Assembly: GCF_029893345.1 (NCBI RefSeq)
Contig: NZ_JARXVE010000002.1
Coordinates: 124,001 to 188,000, forward strand
Origin: Mycolicibacterium frederiksbergense
GTDB taxonomy: Bacteria; Actinomycetota; Actinomycetes; Mycobacteriales; Mycobacteriaceae
DNA length: 64,000 bases
Direction of reading: 5' to 3'
Below, piece by piece: positions 1 to 7,360 of the stretch. Position 1 is the stretch's first letter, and the number at the start of each line of letters is the position of its first letter. The notes beneath the pieces are model-generated. The model did no database searches, was not told where the DNA came from, and saw nothing but the letters and a program-made list of their open reading frames with translations. The position numbers were made by a program, and so were the translations under genes.

Positions 1-196
1 CGACCACGCACAGACAGACCAGGTCACTGGCGGCGGCCAGCTCGGCCGGGGAACCGGCGGTCTTGGCCCCGGTGTCGGCGAAAGGCTCAAGGGCAGCGGG
101 GCGGCGCGCCCACAGAGTGGTCTCGAAGCCGCCTTCGGCGATCCGCCGGGCCATCGGCGCTCCCTGGCTGCCCAGCCCGATAAAACCGACTCTCAT
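1..196 (-). CDS. NAD-binding 3-hydroxyisobutyrate dehydrogenase-like protein (N-terminal part)
   Basis: Only the first 65 codons lie in the window. The N-terminus reads MRVGFIGLGSQGAPMARRI, the Rossmann GxGxxG dinucleotide-binding signature of the 3-hydroxyisobutyrate / 6-phosphogluconate dehydrogenase family, followed by a beta-strand ending in DLVCLCVV. The family oxidises beta-hydroxyacids with NAD(P). Its ATG shares one base with the TGA of the upstream alpha/beta hydrolase (TGATG), so the two are probably translated together at the end of a minus-strand operon. The substrate and the C-terminal catalytic domain cannot be judged. Confidence 0.8.
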   Translation of the reverse strand, partial: MRVGFIGLGSQGAPMARRIAEGGFETTLWARRPAALEPFADTGAKTAGSPAELAAASDLVCLCVV

Positions 197-1062
197 CAAC
201 CTGCCTCCACTTCCACATCGGTGCGGACACGATCCGCTACGCACTCATCGGCAAATGCCAACACCCGGTGGTGGTACGTGCCCGCGGTCAGCCCCAGGCT
301 GAGGTTGTGTCCGCTGTCGGCGAGTTCGCCGACCTCCACCCGTGATGACGCACCGAACATGGCCGCGATTTCGGCCAGCGCGGCGGAATCGGACTCCCAT
401 ACGCTTTCGTGGTCACCGGCCGTGAATTGCACTGGGACGGTGATCTGCCCGGCCAACTCCGGAAAGTCCTGTGCTGCCCAGGTTTTGATGACTTGACCCT
501 CGTACGAGGTGCCCGCCGAGGACAATCCGGCCCCGATGACATCGGCCGGATACAACCGCGCGGGTTCCCACAGTAGGTCCCGCAATCCACGGGGCCGATG
601 GTCGACCGAGGCATTCTTGAGGATCTCGTGCGCATCGGCGTGATACCGGCGACCCGTGCCCGCCAGCGAAACTCCGAGCAGATCGCCGCTGACGGCCATC
701 CGGATCGCCAGCTCACAGCCCATCGAATGGCCCAGCACGAACATCGGACCCGATCCGGCGATGCGTTCGGCGGCGCCGAACACCAGGGCGACTCGCTGAT
801 CGGGGTGTGCCATCGCGTCCGGATAGGCAGCCGACGCACCGTAGCCGGGGCGATCCAGGGCGATCACCGTGTACCCCTGGGCGACCGCCGTCCGCAGCAG
901 CGACAGTTCCGGATGGCCGGGGCAGTCGAAGTAGGCCGATGTGGTGGCCCCGCCGTGCAGTGCGATCAGGACGGCCCGCGGCTCGGCGGCCTCGGCGACC
1001 AGCGCCGACATCGGGACGCCGTCGACCATCACCACCCTGGGGTGCGGAGCTGTTTTACTCAT
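196..1062 (-). CDS. alpha/beta hydrolase
   Basis: A 288-residue alpha/beta hydrolase-fold protein. An oxyanion segment ALHGGAT lies near residue 35, the nucleophile elbow GHSMG puts the serine at residue 113, an acid is likely in AGDHESVW, and a C-terminal His lies in DSGHNLSLG. There is no signal peptide, so it is cytosolic. It sits 14 bp downstream of the DUF35-thiolase fusion and overlaps the following dehydrogenase by one base, so it belongs to the same catabolic operon. It may act on a thioester, lactone or ring-cleavage product, but the sequence does not say which. Confidence 0.85.
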   Translation of the reverse strand: MSKTAPHPRVVMVDGVPMSALVAEAAEPRAVLIALHGGATTSAYFDCPGHPELSLLRTAVAQGYTVIALDRPGYGASAAYPDAMAHPDQRVALVFGAAERIAGSGPMFVLGHSMGCELAIRMAVSGDLLGVSLAGTGRRYHADAHEILKNASVDHRPRGLRDLLWEPARLYPADVIGAGLSSAGTSYEGQVIKTWAAQDFPELAGQITVPVQFTAGDHESVWESDSAALAEIAAMFGASSRVEVGELADSGHNLSLGLTAGTYHHRVLAFADECVADRVRTDVEVEAG

Positions 1063-1076
1063 GGGGTGCGCATGGT

Positions 1077-2732
1077 TCAGTCGTCCCGGCGCATCAGCAG
1101 GACGCCGCTGGGGGTCAGCCCGCCGCTGCTGGCCACGGCGACGCGGGCGCCCTCGACCTGACGGTCGCCCGCCTCACCGCGCAGCTGGGTGACGGCCTCG
1201 TGGATCAGGCCCATGCCGTGGGTACGGCCGTGCGAGAGCTGCCCGCCGTGGGTGTTGAGCGGAATGACGCCGTCGCGGGCGATGTTGTGGCCACCGTCGA
1301 GGAAATCCTTGGCCTCGCCGATGCCGCAGAAGCCCAGCCCCTCGAGCCAGGACAGGCAGTTGAAGGTGAATCCGTCATAGAGCTCGGCAACGTCGACATC
1401 GCTGGGACGCAACGAGGTTCGCGACCACATGTGTGCGCTCTGACCCAGCACCTGCGGCTCGTGGGTCAACGTGGTCTGGTCCCAGTCGAGCCGCTCGATG
1501 ATCTGGGTGCCCACCGCCTCGAACCGGATCGGCGGCTTGGGGCGGTCGGCGACAGTGTCTATGGCCGAGACTATGACCGCCACCGCGCCGTCGCATGGCA
1601 CATCGCAGTCGTACAGGCCGAACGGGGTGGTGATCATCCGCGCCCCGAGGTAGTCCTCCATCGTCAGCGGGTCGCGGTAGATGGCGGTGGGGTTCAGCGC
1701 GGCGTTGGCCCGCTGATTCAACGCGATCCAGCCCAGCGTCTCCCGGGTGGTGCCGTACCGGTCGAAGTGGCGACCGGCGTTCTGCGCCAACGTGTGTGCC
1801 GCGGAGGTGGCGCCATACGGGTGTTGCCAGCTGTTGGTCCGGCCGCCCATCGGAGGGGTCATCTTGCCCTCCTTGACCAGCTGGCCGAACGTCGCCTCCC
1901 AGAGGGTACGGAAGCACAGCACGTGCCGGGCCATGCCGGTCGCGACGGCCATCATCGCCGCAATCACCGAGCCGCCCGGCCCGAATGTGTCCATGCCGCC
2001 GTTGATCCAGGTGGGCCGTAACCCGAGCGCCCCCTCCAGTGCGCACACGCCGCCCTCGCCCATCCCGGCGACGTCCAGACCCGGATAGGTGGACAGCCCG
2101 TCGATGTCGTCGAGGGTCAGACCGGCGTCGGCGACAGCTTTCTCGGCGGCTTCGATGGTCAGCGACAACGGCGGAACCATGAGGCGTCGGCCGATTTTCG
2201 ACATGCCGATACCGGTGATGGCCGAATGGTCCTCGAACTTGTCCCGGGTCAGCATCGGTCGCACGTACTTGCCGAAGGCGGTGGGTGCGATCAGATCGGT
2301 GACCGGCGGGGTCGGCGTGGTGTCGGCCGATGGCCTGAAGACCGGTAGCCAGACATCCTCGACGTGCTGGTAGTCGACCTCCACCGGCATGTCCAGCTTC
2401 AGGTCGTCGGGATCGCAGTCGACGATGTTGGTCGTCACGCGCACCCGTGGATCCTCGGCGATGGCCACCTCGGCCACCACATACGGCGGCGGCAGATCGG
2501 GAAAACCGAACCGGTGGTTGACGGTGAACCCGGCGAGCGATCCACGCCCGGACACGTCGCGAACGCCCAGGTTGTGGCTTCGGCAGTACCGGCAGACCGG
2601 TTGCGGCGGATGGATCAGGGCGCTGCAGTCCTGGCACTCCTGGATCCGCAGCACGCCATCGGCGCCCGCGGTCCAGAAGTACTCGTTGAGCGTGGTGACC
2701 GTCGGGAGTGGACGTCCCGGTATCTGTGACAA
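1077..2732 (-). CDS. DUF35 OB-fold / thiolase-like lipid-transfer fusion protein
   Basis: A 551-residue fusion. Residues 1-130 are a DUF35 module with a zinc ribbon (C33-x2-C36, C47-x2-C50) and an OB fold. From about residue 170 a thiolase-superfamily domain of the lipid-transfer (Ltp) type begins. At the usual thiolase nucleophile site, where the paralogue at 45522 reads NACATSAS, this protein reads MDTFGPGGS, so the Cys is replaced. The C-terminal HGGQLSHGRTHG segment is kept. In steroid side-chain catabolism separate DUF35 (ChsH2) and Ltp2 proteins form a retro-aldolase; here both are on one chain. Loss of the Cys fits an aldolase rather than a thiolase (inference). It heads a three-gene minus operon behind a GAGAAT operator. 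Confidence 0.88.
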   Translation of the reverse strand: MSQIPGRPLPTVTTLNEYFWTAGADGVLRIQECQDCSALIHPPQPVCRYCRSHNLGVRDVSGRGSLAGFTVNHRFGFPDLPPPYVVAEVAIAEDPRVRVTTNIVDCDPDDLKLDMPVEVDYQHVEDVWLPVFRPSADTTPTPPVTDLIAPTAFGKYVRPMLTRDKFEDHSAITGIGMSKIGRRLMVPPLSLTIEAAEKAVADAGLTLDDIDGLSTYPGLDVAGMGEGGVCALEGALGLRPTWINGGMDTFGPGGSVIAAMMAVATGMARHVLCFRTLWEATFGQLVKEGKMTPPMGGRTNSWQHPYGATSAAHTLAQNAGRHFDRYGTTRETLGWIALNQRANAALNPTAIYRDPLTMEDYLGARMITTPFGLYDCDVPCDGAVAVIVSAIDTVADRPKPPIRFEAVGTQIIERLDWDQTTLTHEPQVLGQSAHMWSRTSLRPSDVDVAELYDGFTFNCLSWLEGLGFCGIGEAKDFLDGGHNIARDGVIPLNTHGGQLSHGRTHGMGLIHEAVTQLRGEAGDRQVEGARVAVASSGGLTPSGVLLMRRDD

Positions 2733-2766
2733 CTCGACTCCGGTGGTAAGCGGGTTATTCTACCTG

Positions 2767-2790
2767 GAGAATCACGTTACCAGTTTTCGG
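2767..2790 (-). promoter_or_regulatory. promoter/operator module of the fusion-thiolase operon
   Basis: Read on the minus strand this contains CCGAAAACTGGTAACGTGAT followed by TCTC. It holds a TAnnnT-type -10 (TAACGT) fused to a GAGAAT-N3-GTTACC operator-like site. The same 24-nt module, with one difference, occurs at 53014-53037 at a similar distance (about 35 nt) from its gene. Confidence 0.55.
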
Positions 2791-2812
2791 GATTAGTGAT
2801 CCAATTCTCGTG

Positions 2813-3034
2813 TCAACCGGCCTCGCGAGCGGTCCGGTTCTCCTTCAGCTCGATGATTGCGTGCACCGGGCAATCCAGCAGGGCGCGCCGGACCGCGTCC
2901 TGATCGGCCTCGGGGATGTTCCCGTCACCTCGAAGCGACGCGTACCCCCAGTCGTCGAGCGGGAAGTACTCCGGCGCGTGCTTGGCGCACAACCCGAATC
3001 CATCGCACAACGTGCGATCGAGTTTGACCCTCAT
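2813..3034 (-). CDS. 3Fe-4S type ferredoxin
   Basis: A 73-residue ferredoxin starting MRVKLDRTLCDGFGLC, with C10, C16 and C55 (CP) as cluster ligands. The CxxxxxC...CP pattern is typical of mycobacterial single-cluster ferredoxins that serve P450s. Position 4 of the first motif is Phe instead of the common His. The ATG overlaps the TGA of the NuoF-like gene by four bases (ATGA), so the two are translationally coupled. A longer frame starting at 3106 would add a low-complexity Arg/Gly head and is rejected. It is probably the electron acceptor of the NuoF-like flavoprotein (inference from coupling). Confidence 0.88.
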   Translation of the reverse strand: MRVKLDRTLCDGFGLCAKHAPEYFPLDDWGYASLRGDGNIPEADQDAVRRALLDCPVHAIIELKENRTAREAG

Positions 3035-4341
3035 ACCGCCACCACCCCGGCTTCCACGGACTCCACTTCGTACGGCCGTTCGGCGACGAAAGCGCCGGAA
3101 CCGCATGCCTGACAGTCATTTTCCAGATGGCGCTGCACCAGATCGGGGAACTGGGCCAGCAGGCTGGCCGCCACATTGGCCGCGCCGTCGAGCGTTGCGC
3201 AAGCCCCGCGCCCACGCAGCACCACCGACCACCGCTCCAGCCGCTGCAGATCCTCCTGGGTGGCCAGGCCGTCGCGCAGACCGGTGGCAACCGCCGCCAT
3301 CGCCGCGGTGCCGTTGAAACACGAACCGCACTGGCCGGCGTTCTCCCGGTCGAAATAGGCCAGCACAGAGGCCACAACGGCCACCGGGCAGTCGTCGGTC
3401 AGGATGGCGATGGCGCCGCAGCCCAACGCGCTGCCGAGTGCCCGCACGGACTCGTGATCCAGCGTGGCCCCGACGATGCCGTGGTTGACCAACCCGGCGA
3501 AGTAACCACCCATCAACGCCCCGCGGACGTCGTCGGCCGACACCCCGTGCAGCGTCAGCAGATCGGCGAACGCGACGCCGTACGGAAGCTCGTACAGCGC
3601 GGGCGCACGTCCGGCGCCGGTGATCGTCGCCAGGAACGTGCCGGGGGAATGTTCCGTGCCCAGCTCGCGGAACTTCTGGGCGCCGTGCTGGTTCAGGTAG
3701 GCCAGCTGCGCCAGCGTCTCGACATTGCTGATCAGCGTCGGCTTGCCGTCCACGCCCTCCTCGAACGGGCGCGGCGGCTTGTCGGTGGGTTTGGCCGGGC
3801 CGCCGTTGACCACGTGCACCGCGGCGCTCTCCTCGCCGGCAACGTAACCCGGTGCGACGGTGAGCAGTTCGACTGCCACGCCATCCAGGCCGCCGGGGAG
3901 TTCGGAGAGCGCATGCTCGACGCTCTGAGCCGCCTGCAAGTCCGACACGTACACCACGGCGCGGTCGGCGCCGACGATCCCGGCCGCCAGCCGCAGGCCG
4001 TCGAGGACTGCGTGCGGGCGGTTGCGCAGCAACCACCGGTCCTTGATCGAGGCCGGCTCGCCTTCCTCGCCGTTGGCGATCACCACCGCGCCGGTTGGGC
4101 CGGTGCCGGCATTGCGCCCGTTGTCGCGCACCGTGCGCAGCTTCACCGCCAGCGGGAACGCCGCACCGCCCCGGCCCAGCAAGCCGCTGGCCTGGACCTC
4201 GGCCAGCAGTTGCTCCGGATCGGTAAGCGGGCCATAGCCCCCGGCGTGTTGATAGTCGGCATGGGTTTGGAGCCCGTCGCGCAGCAGGCGCGGGGTCATA
4301 CCCGGCCATACCGCGACGGTCAGATCGGCTGTCATGGTCAT
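3031..4341 (-). CDS. NuoF-like NADH:acceptor flavoprotein
   Basis: A 436-residue homologue of the NADH/FMN subunit of complex I. LLGRGGAAFP (residues 54-63) matches the NADH-binding glycine loop and NGEEGEPASIK (about 89-99) matches the FMN-binding segment. The C-terminal cluster motif is altered: CGSCFNG keeps two Cys of the usual CxxCxxC, and a further CQAC lies near the end. No other complex I subunits are nearby; the partner is the overlapping ferredoxin. A stand-alone NADH-to-ferredoxin reductase feeding the P450 or Rieske oxygenases is plausible but inferred. Two start ATGs (4341 and 4335) are possible. Confidence 0.82.
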   Translation of the reverse strand: MTMTADLTVAVWPGMTPRLLRDGLQTHADYQHAGGYGPLTDPEQLLAEVQASGLLGRGGAAFPLAVKLRTVRDNGRNAGTGPTGAVVIANGEEGEPASIKDRWLLRNRPHAVLDGLRLAAGIVGADRAVVYVSDLQAAQSVEHALSELPGGLDGVAVELLTVAPGYVAGEESAAVHVVNGGPAKPTDKPPRPFEEGVDGKPTLISNVETLAQLAYLNQHGAQKFRELGTEHSPGTFLATITGAGRAPALYELPYGVAFADLLTLHGVSADDVRGALMGGYFAGLVNHGIVGATLDHESVRALGSALGCGAIAILTDDCPVAVVASVLAYFDRENAGQCGSCFNGTAAMAAVATGLRDGLATQEDLQRLERWSVVLRGRGACATLDGAANVAASLLAQFPDLVQRHLENDCQACGSGAFVAERPYEVESVEAGVVAV

Positions 4342-4368
4342 ATCCCGTCCCCGGTTAGGCTGGGCGGC

Positions 4369-4842
4369 ATGAGAACCGCGGTGGTGCGCGTCGGAGTCGA
4401 CCCGGTCGGTGAGCTAGGGGCGCAGCAGCTGTCCGACGGCATGGCCGTGCTTCGTGAATTGCTGGGTGAACGTGGCGGCGAGGTGCTGGACAACCAGCTC
4501 GCCGGACTGCCCGCGCACCGCCGTGAGGTTGAGGTGCTGATCGCCGGTGACGATGCAGCCAAGTTGCAGGGTATCGCGATGGAACTGTGTGCCAAGGCTT
4601 TTGGCACTTCCCCCAGAGCGGGGGTGGTCACCTTCGTCAGCCGCGGCACCGATGAGGACGCCCGTGGTGTGCTGGCCGGGTTCGGCCTGTCCGGTGACAT
4701 CACGCGGTCCGTCGACGCGGAAGGCTGGGACATCGTGACGGTGACCCTGGACAAGGCCGACCTGACCCGGGTTCCGGAAAGCCGGATCCACACCGCCCTG
4801 GAGGCTTCGCTGAACTGCGAGGTGCACATCCGCACGGTGTGA
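4369..4842 (+). CDS. conserved hypothetical protein
   Basis: A 157-residue protein starting MRTAVVRVGVDPVGEL, embedded between minus-strand catabolic genes and diverging from the NuoF-like gene with only 27 bp between the two starts. I do not recognise the family. It is soluble, with alternating beta/alpha segments and no Cys-based motif; it ends ALEASLNCEVHIRTV. TTAGGCT lies seven nucleotides before the ATG and could be a -10 of a leaderless transcript. A longer frame from 3127 is antisense to the NuoF-like gene and is rejected. Its location suggests a link to the redox pair, but no function can be assigned. Confidence 0.65.
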   Translation: MRTAVVRVGVDPVGELGAQQLSDGMAVLRELLGERGGEVLDNQLAGLPAHRREVEVLIAGDDAAKLQGIAMELCAKAFGTSPRAGVVTFVSRGTDEDARGVLAGFGLSGDITRSVDAEGWDIVTVTLDKADLTRVPESRIHTALEASLNCEVHIRTV

Positions 4843-4858
4843 ACGGATGGCATTGTGC

Positions 4859-5815
4859 TCACTTGGGCTCCAAGGATGTAGACCCCAGAAACTCAAGGAT
4901 CGCCGGGGCGGCCTGCACCCAGGTGTCGAACATATTGAACCGCTTGACCTTTCCGGAGGCCCGATCTTCCCCGGCGCGCTCCCAGGCATCCTCGGGCCAC
5001 GGCGGGTCGATCAGCTTGGAACCCTTGATCAGGCAGCTGACCTCCAGCGAGGTGCGCTTGGGGTGGTCCAGATCGTTTTCGCCGCCACGGATGATGAGTG
5101 TCGGGACGGTGATGTTGTCGAACATCTCGTCCTCGACGCCGGGGATGGTCTGACCCGGTTTCGGCACGAACGCGTTCAGCCAGCGCAGCATCAGCTTGAG
5201 GAAGTCATCGGAGTCCTGGGCCAGGATGCGGTCCCGGTTCGCCGGATTCTCTAGGCAGCGCTGCTTCCATTCATCAATGGCGGCAACAGCTTTCATGCCA
5301 GCCCCACGGACAGCCAGAATGCTCGGCACGATGTAGTAGGAGCCCAGGACGAACGACCCGTACACGCCGCCGACGATGTTCCACACCACGAGCTTGGTGA
5401 CGACCTCGGGGTAGAGCATGGCGGTCAGCATCGAATCCCGGGCCCCGCCGGAGCCGCCGGCCAGGATGCACGGACCGATGCCCAGCTTGGTGATCAGCGC
5501 CGCGAGGGTCTCGGCCCGCATGTGCGATTCGCTCTGCCCGTAGAACTGCACGTCGGAGCGGCCACAGTTGGGCCGGTCCCACAGCAGCACCCGGTAGCCG
5601 CCCTTGACCAGGGCCTGGGCCAGCGGTCGCAGCCCCGGTATGTCCTTGCTGAATCGGCCGCCGGGCGTGAGCGCGATGAAATCGCCCTGCTTGCCCAGGA
5701 TTTCGTAGACGACATTGCCGCCGTTGATTTCGATGGTCTTCTCGCCCCGCTTGAGTTCGGGGGTACCCAGGGTCATCGTCGTCTTAGTCGACGATTCGCT
5801 CGCAAGCTCGCTCAT
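4859..5815 (-). CDS. alpha/beta hydrolase
   Basis: A 318-residue alpha/beta hydrolase. LTPGGRF supplies the oxyanion region, LLWDRPNCGRSD is the family strand-4 segment, and the nucleophile elbow is GGSGGA (Ser122). The usual C-terminal catalytic His in a GxxH context is not obvious; the only candidate nearby is in NDLDHPKRTS, where an acid is expected. It overlaps the Rieske gene by four bases and lies at the end of the amidohydrolase-Rieske-hydrolase minus operon. It may hydrolyse a ring-cleavage (meta-cleavage-type) product, but this rests on context only. The N-terminal MSELASES is encoded by a word resembling the short repeats at 26034 and 29705. Confidence 0.82.
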   Translation of the reverse strand: MSELASESSTKTTMTLGTPELKRGEKTIEINGGNVVYEILGKQGDFIALTPGGRFSKDIPGLRPLAQALVKGGYRVLLWDRPNCGRSDVQFYGQSESHMRAETLAALITKLGIGPCILAGGSGGARDSMLTAMLYPEVVTKLVVWNIVGGVYGSFVLGSYYIVPSILAVRGAGMKAVAAIDEWKQRCLENPANRDRILAQDSDDFLKLMLRWLNAFVPKPGQTIPGVEDEMFDNITVPTLIIRGGENDLDHPKRTSLEVSCLIKGSKLIDPPWPEDAWERAGEDRASGKVKRFNMFDTWVQAAPAILEFLGSTSLEPK

Positions 5816-6201
5816 GCCATCACCAGCACATCGTCACCGACCACCCGCACCGGGTAGGTGCGGATGCTCCACTCCGGCTTGACCGCGGTGGTGCCGGTGG
5901 CCAACTCGAAACCCCATTGGTGCCACGGGCAGTAGATGTACTCCATGTCGCGCACCATCACGGCATCGCCGGGGGCCGATTCGTCGACCACGGTGCGGCC
6001 ACGGGCACGGCCCGAGCACAGCGGGCCGCCCTCGTGCGGGCAGTAGTTGGCGATGGCGTAGAACGTGCCGTTGACGTTGTAGACGCCGACACCGTGGCGG
6101 CCGATCGGCACCAGTTTATGTGTGCCGGGCGGGATCTCGTCGACGGTGGCGACGATGTGCTCGCGGCCCTGCGCGAGCCGGGGGTGCTTCTCCTGTTCCA
6201 C
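5812..6201 (-). CDS. small Rieske 2Fe-2S protein
   Basis: A 129-residue stand-alone Rieske domain. The ligands are C54-P-H56 and C91-P-W-H94, the CxH...CxxH signature. The 34 residues between the two motifs exceed the usual roughly 15-20 because of an inserted GRARGRTVVDESAPGDA loop. There is no catalytic domain, so it acts as an electron carrier or as a Rieske ferredoxin of an oxygenase. The start is GTG at 6201, sharing one base with the TAG of the upstream amidohydrolase; its own end overlaps the hydrolase start by four bases. Its partner oxygenase is not in this operon, which is odd. Confidence 0.9.
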   Translation of the reverse strand: MEQEKHPRLAQGREHIVATVDEIPPGTHKLVPIGRHGVGVYNVNGTFYAIANYCPHEGGPLCSGRARGRTVVDESAPGDAVMVRDMEYIYCPWHQWGFELATGTTAVKPEWSIRTYPVRVVGDDVLVMA

Positions 6202-7343
6202 TAGAACACCCGGACCTGTCCCTCAAGGACCGGAACGGTCTCGGGCAGCTTGTAGGTCTCGATGCCGTTGCGGAACATGATGGCCTCACGTGCGTGCTCG
6301 GGCAGGTGCTTGACCAGCCAGCGGGGGTCGTCGAAGGTCCAGTGCGGGTAATCGCTGCTGTAGAGCAGGATCTTCTCGCACTCCATCCACTCGAAAGCGC
6401 GGGACAGTTCGGTCTTGTCCTCGGGGTAGTCCAACGGCTGGGTGGTGAACTTGATGTGGTCCTTGACGTATTCGCTCGGCTTGCGCTTGATGTCCATCCA
6501 GGACTTGCGCTTTTCGTAGATCGCGTCCATGCGCCACATCAGCGGCAGGATCCAGGTGAAGGCGTGCTCGACGAACACGATGCGCAGCGCCGGGAACCGG
6601 TCGAAGACCCCATCGAAAATCAGGCTCATCACCTGGTTGGCGGCCAGCAGCGAGTAGCTGACCATGAAGTCGTGGTTGTAGCTCGGGATGCCCACCGGCG
6701 GCAGGGGTAGGGTGTCGAACTCGCCGCGGGACAGGTGGCAGCTCACGGTGATGTCGTGTTTGGTGGCCGCCGCCCAGATCGGGTCGTACTTCGGATCACC
6801 CCAGGACGGACGAGGCTCGGCCTTGATCAAAACCTGTGCCATATAAGGGTGTTCGGCCCATCTCTCGATCTCGGCGACCGCCAGCGCGGGCTCCTCGATG
6901 GCTACGCAGATCGACCCGCGCCAGCGCTCGTGCCAGTTGTTGTGGCTGTCGAGCCAGTGGTTGGCCAGCCACAGGTTGGTGGCGGTGCAGTAGGCCGCGG
7001 TGGCCTCGCCGAGCCGGCTCTCGGCGTGGGTGGGCTCCAAGATGGCGATGTCTGAGCCGGCTTCCATGATGAGCTGGCGCAATGCCATATCGGGGTCGCT
7101 GCAGGCGAACTCACCGTCCGGGGGGAATGCGTCCACGCGCATGGCGTAGGCATGGGCGTAATCCGGTGCGTCGTAGTAGATCTGTTCACCGACCGGATGG
7201 CTCTGGAAGTACTTGCTGCGCCAGGGTTCGGGGATGTACTCGATCAGCTCACCGCGCCGCGGCATGGGGTGAACGTCGGAGTCGACGCACCGAACCGCGA
7301 TCCGCTCGGCCGCCGGTACCCGTGGATTCGTCGTAGTGGTCAT
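6201..7343 (-). CDS. amidohydrolase family 2 protein (decarboxylase/hydrolase type)
   Basis: A 380-residue TIM-barrel metal-dependent amidohydrolase of the ACMSD-like group. The N-terminal metal segment is VDSDVHPMPRR and the C-terminal active-site segment is YSSDYPHW, with the conserved Asp. The ATG at 7343 is preceded by GAGGGAGTCCAAC; the upstream extension of the frame to 7562 overlaps the next amidohydrolase and is not credible. It is the second gene of the minus operon and follows a degenerate paralogue by 17 bp, so the two may form a mixed complex. Members of this group decarboxylate or hydrate ring-cleavage products. The substrate is unknown. Confidence 0.88.
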   Translation of the reverse strand: MTTTTNPRVPAAERIAVRCVDSDVHPMPRRGELIEYIPEPWRSKYFQSHPVGEQIYYDAPDYAHAYAMRVDAFPPDGEFACSDPDMALRQLIMEAGSDIAILEPTHAESRLGEATAAYCTATNLWLANHWLDSHNNWHERWRGSICVAIEEPALAVAEIERWAEHPYMAQVLIKAEPRPSWGDPKYDPIWAAATKHDITVSCHLSRGEFDTLPLPPVGIPSYNHDFMVSYSLLAANQVMSLIFDGVFDRFPALRIVFVEHAFTWILPLMWRMDAIYEKRKSWMDIKRKPSEYVKDHIKFTTQPLDYPEDKTELSRAFEWMECEKILLYSSDYPHWTFDDPRWLVKHLPEHAREAIMFRNGIETYKLPETVPVLEGQVRVF

Positions 7344-7360
7344 GTTGGACTCCCTCGTAC

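Noticed and set aside
3127..4368. Plus-strand extension of the hypothetical gene at 4369
   Set aside because: Runs antisense through the NuoF-like gene; the true start is the ATG at 4369.
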